Origin: Zunongwangia atlantica 22II14-10F7
Lineage (GTDB): Bacteria > Bacteroidota > Bacteroidia > Flavobacteriales > Flavobacteriaceae
DNA length: 64,000 nucleotides
Direction of reading: 5' to 3'
NCBI RefSeq assembly: GCF_002094855.1
Contig: NZ_ARYN01000014.1
Span: 99,835 to 163,834 of the forward strand
Part shown: piece after piece, positions 8,459-17,549 of the stretch
Layout: every line of letters starts with the position of its first letter
Numbering within the stretch: the first letter of the stretch is position 1
Position numbers and translations under genes: made by a program
Notes under the pieces: generated by a model
Database searches by the model: none
Told to the model about the DNA's origin: nothing
What the model saw: the letters and a program-made list of their open reading frames with translations, nothing else

Positions 8459-10468
8459 TTAGTAGTTAAAAGCTCCCTTTTTACCTGTCTGGTAGAAAGG
8501 GACTTTTTTATTTAGGCAGGTTTGTTCCCAAAGTTCGATAAGGCTTGGGTAGTTGCTGGCATCGGCGATAATTAAGTCTGGCTTTAAAACTTCAATAACT
8601 CGGTTTAAATTCACTTTTGGAGAATTAGAAAGTAGTAGGATATCTGGATTAAATTCAGGGAAATTAAGAAGCGCTGTGCTATCAATCACCATAATTCGTT
8701 TTTGCTTCAGCTCGTAAAAATTTTCGAGTTCCTTAAATTCGATATTCGATATTTTTTCAGCTATTTTAAAATCATCGATATAACTCCAGCCGCTATCTTT
8801 TTGTGAGTTTCCGTAGAGATGTAATTGTTGGGCATTCTTTTCAGCAATGATACTGCTTCCAGATTTATTCAGAATAAAAATTTCTTCGGAAGAATGCTGA
8901 TATTGGTCAAAAAACAGACTAATTTGAAATAGAATAATACTTACTAAAGTCAGCAATACCTGCTTTTTCTTTTTCTGCTGAAGTAAAAAGAAAAAACTAA
9001 TTATTATTCCGAATAAAAATAAGACTGAAAAATGACTAATATGAATGTCGTTAATAATAAAACGCTCATGGCTGGCTACCCAGGCGATAAAATGGTTTAG
9101 ATTTTCAATCAAAATCGAATAAAAGTGTACCAGAATTTCAGGAAGAAGGTCGAAAATACCCAGAATAAGGATCAATATTCCGGAAATTAATAAAATCCCA
9201 AGTCCCGGAAGGATCACGATATTGGTAAGTAAAAATAATCCCGGAAATTGATGAAAATAGAATAAACTTAAGGGTAAAACACCAATTTGAGCACAAATAC
9301 TTACCGTTATAATTTGATAAAAAAATCGTACAATCTTATATTTTGGATGCCATAGTTTGCTGAATTTAGGCTGAAATAATGCAATGCTGAAAACCGCCGC
9401 AAAACTTAGTTGAAATCCCACCTGAAACACATAAAACGGATTGATAAGAATGAGCACGAAAAACGCCGAAAATAGGGTATTGAGAAGGTTGACCTTCCGA
9501 TTAATTTGAAGTCCAAAAGCTACAAAACTAAACATGAATGAGGCACGAACTACAGATGCCGATAAGCCGGTAAGCAAAGCAAAACTCCAAATTCCGATTA
9601 GTGTTAGAGTGAATTTTAATATTTTTGATTGCTGAAGTGGTTTTAGAATAAAATTAATAAACAACAGCACAATCCCAACGTGCAGTCCTGAAACGGCCAA
9701 AATATGAATCGCACCTGCAGCCGCATAATTTTGATATAATTCATTAGAAATGGCGGTTCTTTCTCCTAAAATTAATGCCTGAATTACTGCAAGTTCATCT
9801 TCTTTGAATCCTGAATTTTGTAAAGTTTTAAGTAGAGAAAAGCGAAGCTTAGTTAGAAAGGAAGGATTCAAATTTTGATCGATCAGAATTTGATCTTCAG
9901 AAAGCTGAATTTGATGAAAAATACCCTGAAATTTCATGTATTCCTGGTAATTGAATTGATGCGGATTTAGTGGAGGATTAATTTCGCTGACTTTTGCCGG
10001 AACGATTATTTCCTGCCCAACTTTCAAACGAGATGTTAGCGGTAAACCAATCAGAATTTTCCCAAAAACTGGTTGAGATTTCATCGAATCTTGGCCTTGG
10101 ATAACTTGTTCTGCTTCAGCAATAAAACGTTTCTGGAAGTTTGGTTTTAATTCTTCAGTTAATTTTAGTTTTAAAAGATCTTCTTCAGAATTAATGAATT
10201 TCGAAAAATAATACGGCTTATTTTCAGGGAATTTAAGTTGGTAAGAAATACTTCCGAAGAAAAATAAAACCAGAAAACAGCAAATCCCAAAGTAGAGGAG
10301 TTGGTAGAGTTGAGATTTGGCCTTAAAAAAGAAAAACAGAAAGAAAGCGATACTAATTCCGGTAGGAATTATCAGGATTTTTAAAGAAATTTCAAAAAAA
10401 TGTGCACTTAAGATTCCGCATAAAAATGCAATCGAAAATTGTAGAATTTTAATATTGATGTAGCCCAT
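8459..10468 (-). CDS. comEC: ComEC/Rec2-family DNA-uptake channel protein
   Basis: An inner-membrane protein expected to pass single-stranded DNA into the cytoplasm during transformation. Several hydrophobic helices at the N-terminus (residues about 1-70) precede a soluble OB-like segment (DUF4131 region). The competence domain follows, with GERTAISNELYQNYAAAGAIHILAVSGLHVGI split over about residues 233-264; AVSGLHVG is the hallmark motif. More helices continue to about 500. The C-terminal 150 residues occupy the place of the metallo-beta-lactamase domain but show no HxHxDH metal motif. A length of 669 residues is usual for Bacteroidota ComEC. The last codons overlap a terminator used by the opposite strand. 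Confidence 0.88.
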   Translation of the reverse strand: MGYINIKILQFSIAFLCGILSAHFFEISLKILIIPTGISIAFFLFFFFKAKSQLYQLLYFGICCFLVLFFFGSISYQLKFPENKPYYFSKFINSEEDLLKLKLTEELKPNFQKRFIAEAEQVIQGQDSMKSQPVFGKILIGLPLTSRLKVGQEIIVPAKVSEINPPLNPHQFNYQEYMKFQGIFHQIQLSEDQILIDQNLNPSFLTKLRFSLLKTLQNSGFKEDELAVIQALILGERTAISNELYQNYAAAGAIHILAVSGLHVGIVLLFINFILKPLQQSKILKFTLTLIGIWSFALLTGLSASVVRASFMFSFVAFGLQINRKVNLLNTLFSAFFVLILINPFYVFQVGFQLSFAAVFSIALFQPKFSKLWHPKYKIVRFFYQIITVSICAQIGVLPLSLFYFHQFPGLFLLTNIVILPGLGILLISGILILILGIFDLLPEILVHFYSILIENLNHFIAWVASHERFIINDIHISHFSVLFLFGIIISFFFLLQQKKKKQVLLTLVSIILFQISLFFDQYQHSSEEIFILNKSGSSIIAEKNAQQLHLYGNSQKDSGWSYIDDFKIAEKISNIEFKELENFYELKQKRIMVIDSTALLNFPEFNPDILLLSNSPKVNLNRVIEVLKPDLIIADASNYPSLIELWEQTCLNKKVPFYQTGKKGAFNY
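8475..8509 (+). terminator. Terminator for the thioredoxin gene, embedded in the comEC 3' end
   Basis: On the plus strand CCCTTTTTACC (8475-8485) pairs with GGTAGAAAGGG (8491-8501), with one G-U pair and a 5-base loop. It is followed by AC and six T. It lies wholly inside the last codons of the convergent comEC gene. Confidence 0.7.
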
Positions 10469-10543
10469 CTTTCTGATAATTAGAAAGTAGGGTCACTTTA
10501 AAAGTAATGAAAATCTGGTTTTTAATGGACTTTTTTTTAAACT

Positions 10544-11101
10544 TTAAATCACTCGTCTTGCCATTACAAAAGCATTATTCCAATAATTTTCTGAAAGTTT
10601 ACTAATAACTACGCCAAGCGAAGTGGTAGAGTGAATAAAAAGAATATCTCCCTGTGAGATATCGACGACGAGCCCAACGTGATTAATTACTTTGCGGTTT
10701 TTATTAGTTTCAAAGAACAAAAGATCGCCAACCGTAACATCCTTTAAGTAAAGGCGCTCACCTTGCAAAGACATATCGCGAGAACTTCTTGGTAATTGGA
10801 TGTCGTTTTCCTGAAACGATACGTACACGAGACCAGAGCAATCCATGCCTTTTTTGGTTGTACCGCCATATTTATATTTGGTGCCCTCAAAACCAATCGC
10901 ATAATTTACAATATTGTAAACACGCTCGTCTTTTGGTTGGATAACTTCTTTGGTTTGGGTGATCTCAGGATCGTAATGTTGTACCTTCTTTTTAGGTGTA
11001 GTTTCTGTTTTTGTGGTAACAACTTTTGGTTTTGAAGCTCCGCAAGAACTTAAAAATATAGCGGCTAAAATCATAATGCCTAATCTTAGGCTCTGCTTCA
11101 T
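10544..11101 (-). CDS. C40-family (NlpC/P60) peptidoglycan endopeptidase lipoprotein
   Basis: A cell-wall hydrolase expected to cut the peptide stem of peptidoglycan. The preferred start at 11101 gives MKQSLRLGIMILAAIFLSSC, a lipoprotein signal whose lipobox is LSSC; an ATG nine codons earlier (11128) is possible. The NlpC/P60 domain has the catalytic Cys in MDCSGLVYVSF, the His in NHVGLVVD and the third polar residue in FIHSTTS. A Lys/Thr-rich linker separates the lipid anchor from the domain. It lies between lpxB and comEC with gaps of about 70 bases, so it may be part of the same minus-strand transcript. Confidence 0.88.
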   Translation of the reverse strand: MKQSLRLGIMILAAIFLSSCGASKPKVVTTKTETTPKKKVQHYDPEITQTKEVIQPKDERVYNIVNYAIGFEGTKYKYGGTTKKGMDCSGLVYVSFQENDIQLPRSSRDMSLQGERLYLKDVTVGDLLFFETNKNRKVINHVGLVVDISQGDILFIHSTTSLGVVISKLSENYWNNAFVMARRVI

Positions 11102-11168
11102 TATCGTACTGCTATGTTTATTTTTCATCTTGGTTAAGGTCGATATTGTAGGATTTGGGTTTGGTTGT

Positions 11169-12281
11169 TTATTTTATTGAGTTATAAATGAGGGTGGCGG
11201 TTTCTAAACTAGCACCAGTACCGCCCAGTTTTTGTTCTAATTCGTAATAATCTTTAAAAATTCGCTCTCTGTTTTTCTCTTGCAGGATTTTTTTCAATTC
11301 GGTTTTAAGCGATTCAGAATTAAATTCAGACTGAATTAATTCTTTCACCACTTCACGATCCATAATTAAATTTACCAGCGAGATATAGTCTAAATTAATA
11401 ATTCTTTTGGCAATATGGTAAGAAATATAGCTGCCTTTATAGCAAACAACTTCTGGGACTTTAAATAGGGCTGTCTCTAAAGTCGCCGTTCCTGAAGTTA
11501 CCAGTGCTGCGTGGGCGCAACTTAAAATATCATAAGTTTTATTCATCACCAGATTGATATTGGTCTTTTTTAGGTAAGGTTTATAAAATTCAATTTCCTG
11601 GCTTGGAGCTCCGGCAATAACAAATTGATAATCCTTAAAATCCTGGGTGATGCTTAGCATAACTTCCAACATTTTAGATATTTCCTGTTTTCGGCTTCCG
11701 GGAAGTAAAGCTATTATTGGGCGATCGTCGAGGTTATTTTCAGCCTTAAATTTCTCTACATCGGTATTTTTTCTGTTTGAAATTGCATCGATTAATGGAT
11801 GTCCAACAAAGTTTACCGGATAATGATGTTTCTTTTCGTAAAAATCTTTTTCGAATGGTAGGATCACATACATATGATCTACATCGCGTTTTATGGCTTT
11901 AATACGATTTTCTTTCCAGGCCCAGATTTGGGGTGAAATATAAAAATGAGTCTCGTATCCTTCTTCTTTTGCCCATTTGGCAATGCGTAGGTTAAAGCCA
12001 GGATAATCGATAAATATTAGGGCATCTGGTTTATAGGCAGTAATGTCTTTTTTGCAAACTGAAATATTTCCCAGGATTATACGAAGATTCATTAGCACTT
12101 CAGCAAAACCCATAAAAGCAAGGTCACGATAATGTTTTACAATAGTGCCACCTTGTGCTTGCATAAGATCGCCACCCCAAAACCGAAATTGGGCATTAGG
12201 ATCTACTTTTTTTAGAGACTTCATAAGATTAGAAGCATGTAGATCTCCCGAGGCTTCTCCTGCAATGATATAATATTTCAA
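11169..12281 (-). CDS. lpxB: Lipid-A-disaccharide synthase
   Basis: Joins UDP-2,3-diacylglucosamine and lipid X to make the lipid A disaccharide at the inner face of the inner membrane. The N-terminal motif GEASGDLHASNLMKSL is the standard LpxB start, and PQIWAWKENRIKAIKR, FVGHPLIDA, LPGSRKQEI and TSGTATLETAL are all conserved family blocks. Length (370 residues) is normal. It is 25 bases downstream of a small membrane protein gene and in the same direction as surE, as is common in Bacteroidota. The recovery of all motifs makes the call secure. Confidence 0.95.
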   Translation of the reverse strand: MKYYIIAGEASGDLHASNLMKSLKKVDPNAQFRFWGGDLMQAQGGTIVKHYRDLAFMGFAEVLMNLRIILGNISVCKKDITAYKPDALIFIDYPGFNLRIAKWAKEEGYETHFYISPQIWAWKENRIKAIKRDVDHMYVILPFEKDFYEKKHHYPVNFVGHPLIDAISNRKNTDVEKFKAENNLDDRPIIALLPGSRKQEISKMLEVMLSITQDFKDYQFVIAGAPSQEIEFYKPYLKKTNINLVMNKTYDILSCAHAALVTSGTATLETALFKVPEVVCYKGSYISYHIAKRIINLDYISLVNLIMDREVVKELIQSEFNSESLKTELKKILQEKNRERIFKDYYELEQKLGGTGASLETATLIYNSIK

Positions 12282-12306
12282 GTGCTTAAAATTTTATTCT
12301 GAATAA

Positions 12307-12594
12307 TTAAAAATTTCGAATCTTAACAACTGCAATTGCAATGGCTACAACAAGGCAGGCGAGTAAAACGCCGCGGGCATGATAAATTTGTTTCTTCCGC
12401 ATAAAAACAAAAAACGGGAAGAAATTAAGCACTGCTCCAATGGCTACCAATTTTCCGAAGTAATCGTTGTTGATTGAATCTCTTAGACTCATTTCAAAAC
12501 TATAATCAGAGAAAAAAGTAGTAAATAAAAAAACGCCTCCAATGGTTGTAGATAAGCCTATTAAAAAACCTATTGCGATATTGCCTTTACTCAT
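12307..12594 (-). CDS. Small membrane protein of unknown function
   Basis: A 95-residue protein with three likely membrane helices, at about residues 5-27, 45-63 and 72-92, and a short basic segment MRKKQIYHAR between the second and third. I do not recognise a named domain. Its start overlaps the end of surE by 8 bases and it precedes lpxB by 25 bases, so it is probably translated from the surE-lpxB transcript. Conservation of this position in related flavobacteria would suggest a role linked to the envelope, but that is inference. Confidence 0.75.
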   Translation of the reverse strand: MSKGNIAIGFLIGLSTTIGGVFLFTTFFSDYSFEMSLRDSINNDYFGKLVAIGAVLNFFPFFVFMRKKQIYHARGVLLACLVVAIAIAVVKIRNF

Positions 12595-13369
12595 CCAGTT
12601 TCCAGTCGTTTAACTCGTTTATAAAATGATGTGCAGTAAGGTCGAATTGTACTGGTACTAAAGAAACAAAGCCATTTTCTAAAGCCCACTCATCGGTATC
12701 CTTGCCTTCATCGTTATTTACAAACCTTCCGCTTAACCAATAGTAATCTCTACCTTGCGGATTAGTTCTCTTATCAAATTCCTCTTCCCAGTGTGCATTG
12801 GCCTGGCGACAAACTTTGATGCCTTTAATTTCTTTCGCAGGTAATTTTGGAAAGTTCACGTTTAGGACAACCCCTTTTGGGAGTCCGTTTTTAAGTACAT
12901 TTTTAGTGATCGCTTTCACGTATTTTTTACAAGGCTCAAAATCGGCATTTAGCGAATAGTCTAAAAGCGAAAAACCAATAGCTGGAATCCCTTCTACACC
13001 AGCTTCAACAGCAGCACTCATGGTTCCTGAGTAAATCACGTTTATCGAGGAGTTAGAGCCGTGGTTAATACCGCTTACACAAAGATCTGGTTTGCGATGT
13101 AAAATTTCCTGTGTGGCGATCTTTACACAATCGGCCGGAGTACCAGAGCAGCTATATTCTTTATGATTATAATTTTCTTTTAGTGTAACCGAATCACAAA
13201 ATAAAGTATCACTTATCGTAATGGCGTGTCCCATCCCACTTTGTGGGCTATCGGGAGCTACAACAACTACATCGCCAATCTCTTTCATTACCTGTAATAA
13301 GGCTCTAATTCCTGGTGCGGTGATACCATCATCGTTAGTTACCAGGATTAGCGGTTTTTCTTTACTCAT
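12587..13369 (-). CDS. surE: 5'/3'-nucleotidase SurE
   Basis: A metal-dependent nucleotidase that removes phosphate from nucleoside monophosphates. The N-terminal LVTNDDGITAPGIRAL carries the Asp-Asp pair that binds the divalent metal; the later SGINHGSN block provides the metal-binding Asn, and YSGTMSAAVEA is also a family block. At 260 residues it matches the family. It is the first gene of the minus-strand group surE-membrane protein-lpxB and faces the tail-specific protease gene across a 146-base spacer. A near-match TAATTTAG (minus strand, 13389-13396) may be the promoter box but is weak. Confidence 0.94.
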   Translation of the reverse strand: MSKEKPLILVTNDDGITAPGIRALLQVMKEIGDVVVVAPDSPQSGMGHAITISDTLFCDSVTLKENYNHKEYSCSGTPADCVKIATQEILHRKPDLCVSGINHGSNSSINVIYSGTMSAAVEAGVEGIPAIGFSLLDYSLNADFEPCKKYVKAITKNVLKNGLPKGVVLNVNFPKLPAKEIKGIKVCRQANAHWEEEFDKRTNPQGRDYYWLSGRFVNNDEGKDTDEWALENGFVSLVPVQFDLTAHHFINELNDWKLDE

Positions 13370-13515
13370 AGCTTAAATTTTCTAGATGCTAAATTAGTAA
13401 TTTCCTATGGAAACCGTATTTTAGTAGTTTAACAAATTATTAGCCGCCGTTCTTATGAATGGCACAGTTTTTAATGTATTTTGTACAGAATTTAATGACG
13501 AAATCTATGCGATAT

Positions 13516-15657
13516 ATGAAAAGGAATTTAAAAATCCTGGTGTTGGCTGTTTTGATGGCAGCAACTTCATGCAGCTTCACCACAAAAAAGTTTGACGACC
13601 CTAACAAAGACAAGCTTTTAATAGACCTCATAACCTATGTTCTTAGTCAGGGACATTATGATGCTAAAGAAATAAATGATGATTTTTCTGTAAAAGTTTA
13701 TGATCATTATATAGAAAGTTTAGACCCTTCAAAACGTTTCTTTTATAAAGAAGATATCGAAGAATTTGAAGAATATAAGATGTTAATTGATGACGAAATC
13801 AACAACAAACAACTTAATTTCTTCGATTTAACATATTTTAAGCTTAACCAGCGTAACGAAGAAGCAAAACAATTATATACTGAAATCTTAGCGCAGCCCT
13901 TTGATTTTTCTAAAGAAGAAGATTTTATAGCTGATGGAGACGAGTTAGATTATGTAACTTCTAAAGCTGAATTAAAGGAGCGTTGGAGAAAGCAACTTAA
14001 ATTTTCTACGCTTATTACTTTTTACGATCTAAAACAGGACGAAAAGAATAAGAAAGAAAATGACTCAGATTACACCATGAAATCTGATGAAGAATTAGAG
14101 AAAAAAGCACGTGAAACTACCCAAAGCAGTTTAACTGAATATTTTGATCTAACCGATGATCTTGAAAGAAAAGATTATTTTTCTGTTTTCATAAATTCAG
14201 TAGTAGAAGAGTTTGATCCTCACACCTATTATTTTGCACCGCAGGATAAAGATCGTTTCGATATCCAGATGTCTGGGAAAATAGAGGGGATTGGAGCGAG
14301 ACTTCAAAAGAAAAACGATGATATTACCATTATGGAGGTAATTTCTGGAGGTCCGGCCTGGAAAAGTGATGAATTAGATGCTGGTGACGTTATTCTAAAA
14401 GTAAAGCAGGAGGATGAAAATGAGCCTGTAAATATTGCTGGAATGCGTTTAGATGATGCGGTAGATTTAATAAAAGGCCCAAAAGATTCTAAAGTTACAC
14501 TTACCGTTCGTAAAAAATTACTTGGTAATATCGAGCAAATTACGCTTACGCGAGATATCGTAGAATTAGAAGAGACCTATGCAAAAACAGCAATGGTAGA
14601 TAAAGAAGGTAAAAATTATGGTATAATTAATCTTCCTAAATTTTACTTTGATATGGAAGATTATAATAGCCGTAATGCAGCTTCAGATATGCGTAAAGAT
14701 ATCGTAGAGCTTAAGAAGCAAGGTATGGATGGTCTTGTTGTAGACCTTAGAAATAATGGAGGAGGTTCTTTAAAAACAGTGGTAGATATTGCTGGTTTAT
14801 TTATAGAAAAAGGACCTATCGTACAGGTGAAATCTAACGGAGAGCGCAAAGAAGTGCTTAATGATGAAGATTCTGAAATTGTATGGGATGGCCCGTTGGT
14901 AATCTTAGTTAATGAACTTTCAGCTTCTGCATCAGAAATTTTAGCTGCTGCAATGCAGGATTATAAAAGAGCAGTTATTATTGGAAGTAAGCAAACTTAT
15001 GGTAAGGGAACCGTTCAGAATGTAATCGATCTTAATCGTTGGTTAAGAAATAATGATTACGGAGATATGGGAGCTTTGAAAATTACAACTCAGAAATTCT
15101 ATAGAGTTAATGGAGGTTCAACTCAGTTAGAAGGAGTGAAAAGTGATGTTGTGGTTCCAGATCGTTACAGCTATGTAGATATAGGAGAAAAAGATCAGGA
15201 TAATCCACTACCATGGGATAAAATCGATCCTGCAGATTATAATATTTGGGATGGATATATAGGTTACAAAGAAGCTATTGAAAATAGTAAAAAACGTATG
15301 CAGCAAAGTGAGCAGATTAAGCTTATCGAGCAAAATGCAAAATGGATAAAGGATCAAAGTGAAGACAATACATATTCTTTGAATTATGATGTTTATGCTG
15401 CAGATGCAGAAAAAAATAAAGAAGTAGCTAAACAGTACGACGCATTAAAAGATTATAAAACAGATCTTTCTTTTACCTCTTTACCTTACGAAGAAGAGCT
15501 ATTTAAAGCAGATTCTACATTACAGGAAAAAAGAGAAAGATGGCATAAAGATTTAAGTCGTGATGTTTATGTTGAAGAAGCTATTAATGTGCTTTCTGAT
15601 ATCAAAAGGAATAACATGAAGCATAAAGTAGCAGATTCAGATAAATTTAAAGACTAA
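13516..15657 (+). CDS. prc: Carboxy-terminal processing (tail-specific) protease, lipoprotein
   Basis: An S41-family periplasmic protease that degrades or trims proteins from their C-termini. The preferred start at 13516 gives MKRNLKILVLAVLMAATSC, a lipoprotein signal with lipobox AATSC; upstream ATGs at 13459, 13492 and 13507 are less likely. A PDZ domain lies at about residues 235-320 with GIGARLQKKNDDITIMEV. The catalytic domain holds ELSASASEI (Ser471 is the likely nucleophile) and the Lys in TYGKGTVQ. The C-terminal 150 residues match the Prc-specific extension (DUF3340). Length (713 residues) and order match the Prc subfamily rather than short CtpA enzymes. It is transcribed alone. Confidence 0.92.
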   Translation: MKRNLKILVLAVLMAATSCSFTTKKFDDPNKDKLLIDLITYVLSQGHYDAKEINDDFSVKVYDHYIESLDPSKRFFYKEDIEEFEEYKMLIDDEINNKQLNFFDLTYFKLNQRNEEAKQLYTEILAQPFDFSKEEDFIADGDELDYVTSKAELKERWRKQLKFSTLITFYDLKQDEKNKKENDSDYTMKSDEELEKKARETTQSSLTEYFDLTDDLERKDYFSVFINSVVEEFDPHTYYFAPQDKDRFDIQMSGKIEGIGARLQKKNDDITIMEVISGGPAWKSDELDAGDVILKVKQEDENEPVNIAGMRLDDAVDLIKGPKDSKVTLTVRKKLLGNIEQITLTRDIVELEETYAKTAMVDKEGKNYGIINLPKFYFDMEDYNSRNAASDMRKDIVELKKQGMDGLVVDLRNNGGGSLKTVVDIAGLFIEKGPIVQVKSNGERKEVLNDEDSEIVWDGPLVILVNELSASASEILAAAMQDYKRAVIIGSKQTYGKGTVQNVIDLNRWLRNNDYGDMGALKITTQKFYRVNGGSTQLEGVKSDVVVPDRYSYVDIGEKDQDNPLPWDKIDPADYNIWDGYIGYKEAIENSKKRMQQSEQIKLIEQNAKWIKDQSEDNTYSLNYDVYAADAEKNKEVAKQYDALKDYKTDLSFTSLPYEEELFKADSTLQEKRERWHKDLSRDVYVEEAINVLSDIKRNNMKHKVADSDKFKD

Positions 15658-15680
15658 CACATCTGAAGCGATATTATAAT

Positions 15681-15716
15681 AAAACGCCCAAAGTTTTTTT
15701 AACTTTGGGCGTTTTT
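15681..15716. terminator. Bidirectional intrinsic terminator after prc
   Basis: Stem AAAACGCCCAAAGTT (15681-15695) pairs with AACTTTGGGCGTTTTT. It has a T-tract on each strand and lies between convergent genes. Confidence 0.85.
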
Positions 15717-15729
15717 AATTTTATAGGTT

Positions 15730-15810
15730 ATGAAACGAAAAATTGTTTATCCTTTTTTGATTTTAATCGTTGCAGCCGCTCTTTTGATAGCCGAGCGCTG
15801 TACCATGTAA
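15730..15810 (+). CDS. Possible 26-residue membrane peptide
   Basis: A short open frame encodes MKRKIVYPFLILIVAAALLI followed by AERCTM and a stop. It has a basic start, one hydrophobic helix and a single Cys, the look of a small membrane protein or of the remnant of a lipoprotein signal. It begins just after the prc terminator and ends four bases before the convergent SRPBCC gene. No promoter was found, so expression is uncertain, and it may be decay product rather than gene. Confidence 0.35.
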   Translation: MKRKIVYPFLILIVAAALLIAERCTM

Positions 15811-15813
15811 ATT

Positions 15814-16296
15814 TTAATATTGCTTAAGAAATGCTGTGCCCTTGCCATTTTCAGCATAGGTTTTTATGATCTTGTTTCTTGCAGTAAGAAAGTCTTTAAG
15901 GTACCTTTTCAGGAATAAGAAGTCGGCCAATTTTCCTAAAAAACTTAGTGGAGCTTCGTAAACTAGAATATCTATTACCAGTGTTTTTTCTTCGGAAATT
16001 ACTTTGAAATGATGCTCGAGTCTAAAGGATTTAAATATTCCTTTTTGCATTTGGTCGACAAATAAAAATGGAGGCTGAAATTCGATAATTTTGGATGTGA
16101 ATTTCTGTCTTAATCCAAGATGTGTAGCCTGCCAGGTAACTTGTTCACCTAATTCAATTAAACCTTTAGTTTTGCCAGCAATTGCTTTTTCTTTGGTGTT
16201 TTCCGTAGAAATAAGATGAAGTTCTATACTTCTGGAAAGATCGAAGACTAGCTCGATTTTAGCATTAATTTCAGTAGTGATTTTTATTTTCGGCAT
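15814..16296 (-). CDS. SRPBCC-family (START/Bet v1-like) protein
   Basis: A 160-residue soluble protein with the helix-grip fold used to bind hydrophobic ligands. The N-terminal KITTEINAKIELVFDLSRSI and the later EQVTWQATHLGLRQKFTSKI strand pattern are typical of the polyketide cyclase-like branch found widely in Bacteroidota. No catalytic residue can be named. Its ATG overlaps the rodA stop by one base, so it is the last gene of the purH-mre-rod operon. The link to cell shape is by position only. Confidence 0.75.
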   Translation of the reverse strand: MPKIKITTEINAKIELVFDLSRSIELHLISTENTKEKAIAGKTKGLIELGEQVTWQATHLGLRQKFTSKIIEFQPPFLFVDQMQKGIFKSFRLEHHFKVISEEKTLVIDILVYEAPLSFLGKLADFLFLKRYLKDFLTARNKIIKTYAENGKGTAFLKQY

Positions 16297-17549
16297 TAGA
16301 AGGAGAGTCGGTCAGAATCCAATCTTATAAAGATAAATAATAAGATCGTAAATCCCCATAATCCCGAGCCTCCATAGCTAAAAAACGGCAACGGAATTCC
16401 TACCGTTGGGAAAATACCAATCACCATCCCAATATTCACCATAAAGTGAAGAAAGATAATACCCACAACACTGTAACCATAAATTCTATTGAACTGTGAT
16501 TTTTGCCGTTCTGCAAGAAAAATTAACCTGAGCAATAGGCAAACAAATAAAAATACTACAAGACCGCTGCCTACAAAGCCCCATTCTTCTCCAACAGTGC
16601 TAAAAATATAATCGGTGTGCTGCTCTGGTACAAAATGACCTTTGGTTTGAGTGCCCTCTGTCCAACCTTTACCTGTCCATCCACCACTGCCGATAGCAAT
16701 TTCACTTTGGTTAGTGTTATAACCAATTCCGCGGCTATCTACTTCTTTGCCAAGAACAATATTAAAACGGTCGCGGTGGCGCTGTTCAAAAACATTATTG
16801 AAAATATAGTTTACCGAGAAGGATAAGCCTATGCAAGCCACAACAATAAAAAGTAACAAAGGGATTCCCGGGCGTTTCTTTTTCTTTATTAGAAAACTTA
16901 ATGCTGCTAAAGTGACTACTGCAATACTTACCCAGGCCGGGCCAATTAATAAGGTACCAACAAAAATTAGAACGCCGGTTAAAGCCAAGACCAGGTACAG
17001 CGCAGAAATCCCTTCTCTGTAAAGGGGGAAAAAGAATGCAGCATAAACCATAGCGCTTCCTGGATCTGGTTGAGGTACGATTAATAATGCGGGCAAAGCG
17101 ATTATAATAAAGGCTTTAAACTGATGCGAGATAAGCTTAATATTAGTTTGTATATCGCTTACATATTTTGCGAGCGCGAGAGCTGTTGCTATTTTTGCAA
17201 ATTCTGAAGGCTGTAATCTAAAAGATCCAATGGCATACCAGGATGTAGCACCAGAAATGGTTTTACCAAAAACAAAAAGCCCTGCAAGCAGGAAGAGAGC
17301 GGTAAGGTAAATGACACTTGAAAACCGCTGGTAAAATTTTACTTCGATGGCAAGGATTACAACGATTAGAAAAATACTAAGGCCAATCCATAAGGCTTGT
17401 TTTCCGTAAACTTCGTTAAGATCGAAATAGCTTCCAGAAGGATCAGAGCCAAGTGAGGCTGAATAAATATTAGCCCAACCAAAACATACCAGTAAAAAAT
17501 AAATTAAAATCGTTAGCCAATCATAGCCAGCCGTTTTTCTTGCCATCAT
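16296..17549 (-). CDS. rodA: Peptidoglycan glycosyltransferase RodA
   Basis: A SEDS-family integral membrane polymerase that makes glycan strands for side-wall growth together with PBP2. About ten hydrophobic helices are visible. Conserved SEDS blocks include GATSWYAIGSFRLQPSEFAKI and, near the C-terminus, GIFPTVGIPLPFFSYGGSGLW split over the last helices. Length is 417 residues. The start lies 29 bases inside the mrdA coding end, so the two proteins are coupled. Two Met codons open the frame, so initiation could be one codon later (17546). Confidence 0.94.
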   Translation of the reverse strand: MMARKTAGYDWLTILIYFLLVCFGWANIYSASLGSDPSGSYFDLNEVYGKQALWIGLSIFLIVVILAIEVKFYQRFSSVIYLTALFLLAGLFVFGKTISGATSWYAIGSFRLQPSEFAKIATALALAKYVSDIQTNIKLISHQFKAFIIIALPALLIVPQPDPGSAMVYAAFFFPLYREGISALYLVLALTGVLIFVGTLLIGPAWVSIAVVTLAALSFLIKKKKRPGIPLLLFIVVACIGLSFSVNYIFNNVFEQRHRDRFNIVLGKEVDSRGIGYNTNQSEIAIGSGGWTGKGWTEGTQTKGHFVPEQHTDYIFSTVGEEWGFVGSGLVVFLFVCLLLRLIFLAERQKSQFNRIYGYSVVGIIFLHFMVNIGMVIGIFPTVGIPLPFFSYGGSGLWGFTILLFIFIRLDSDRLSF

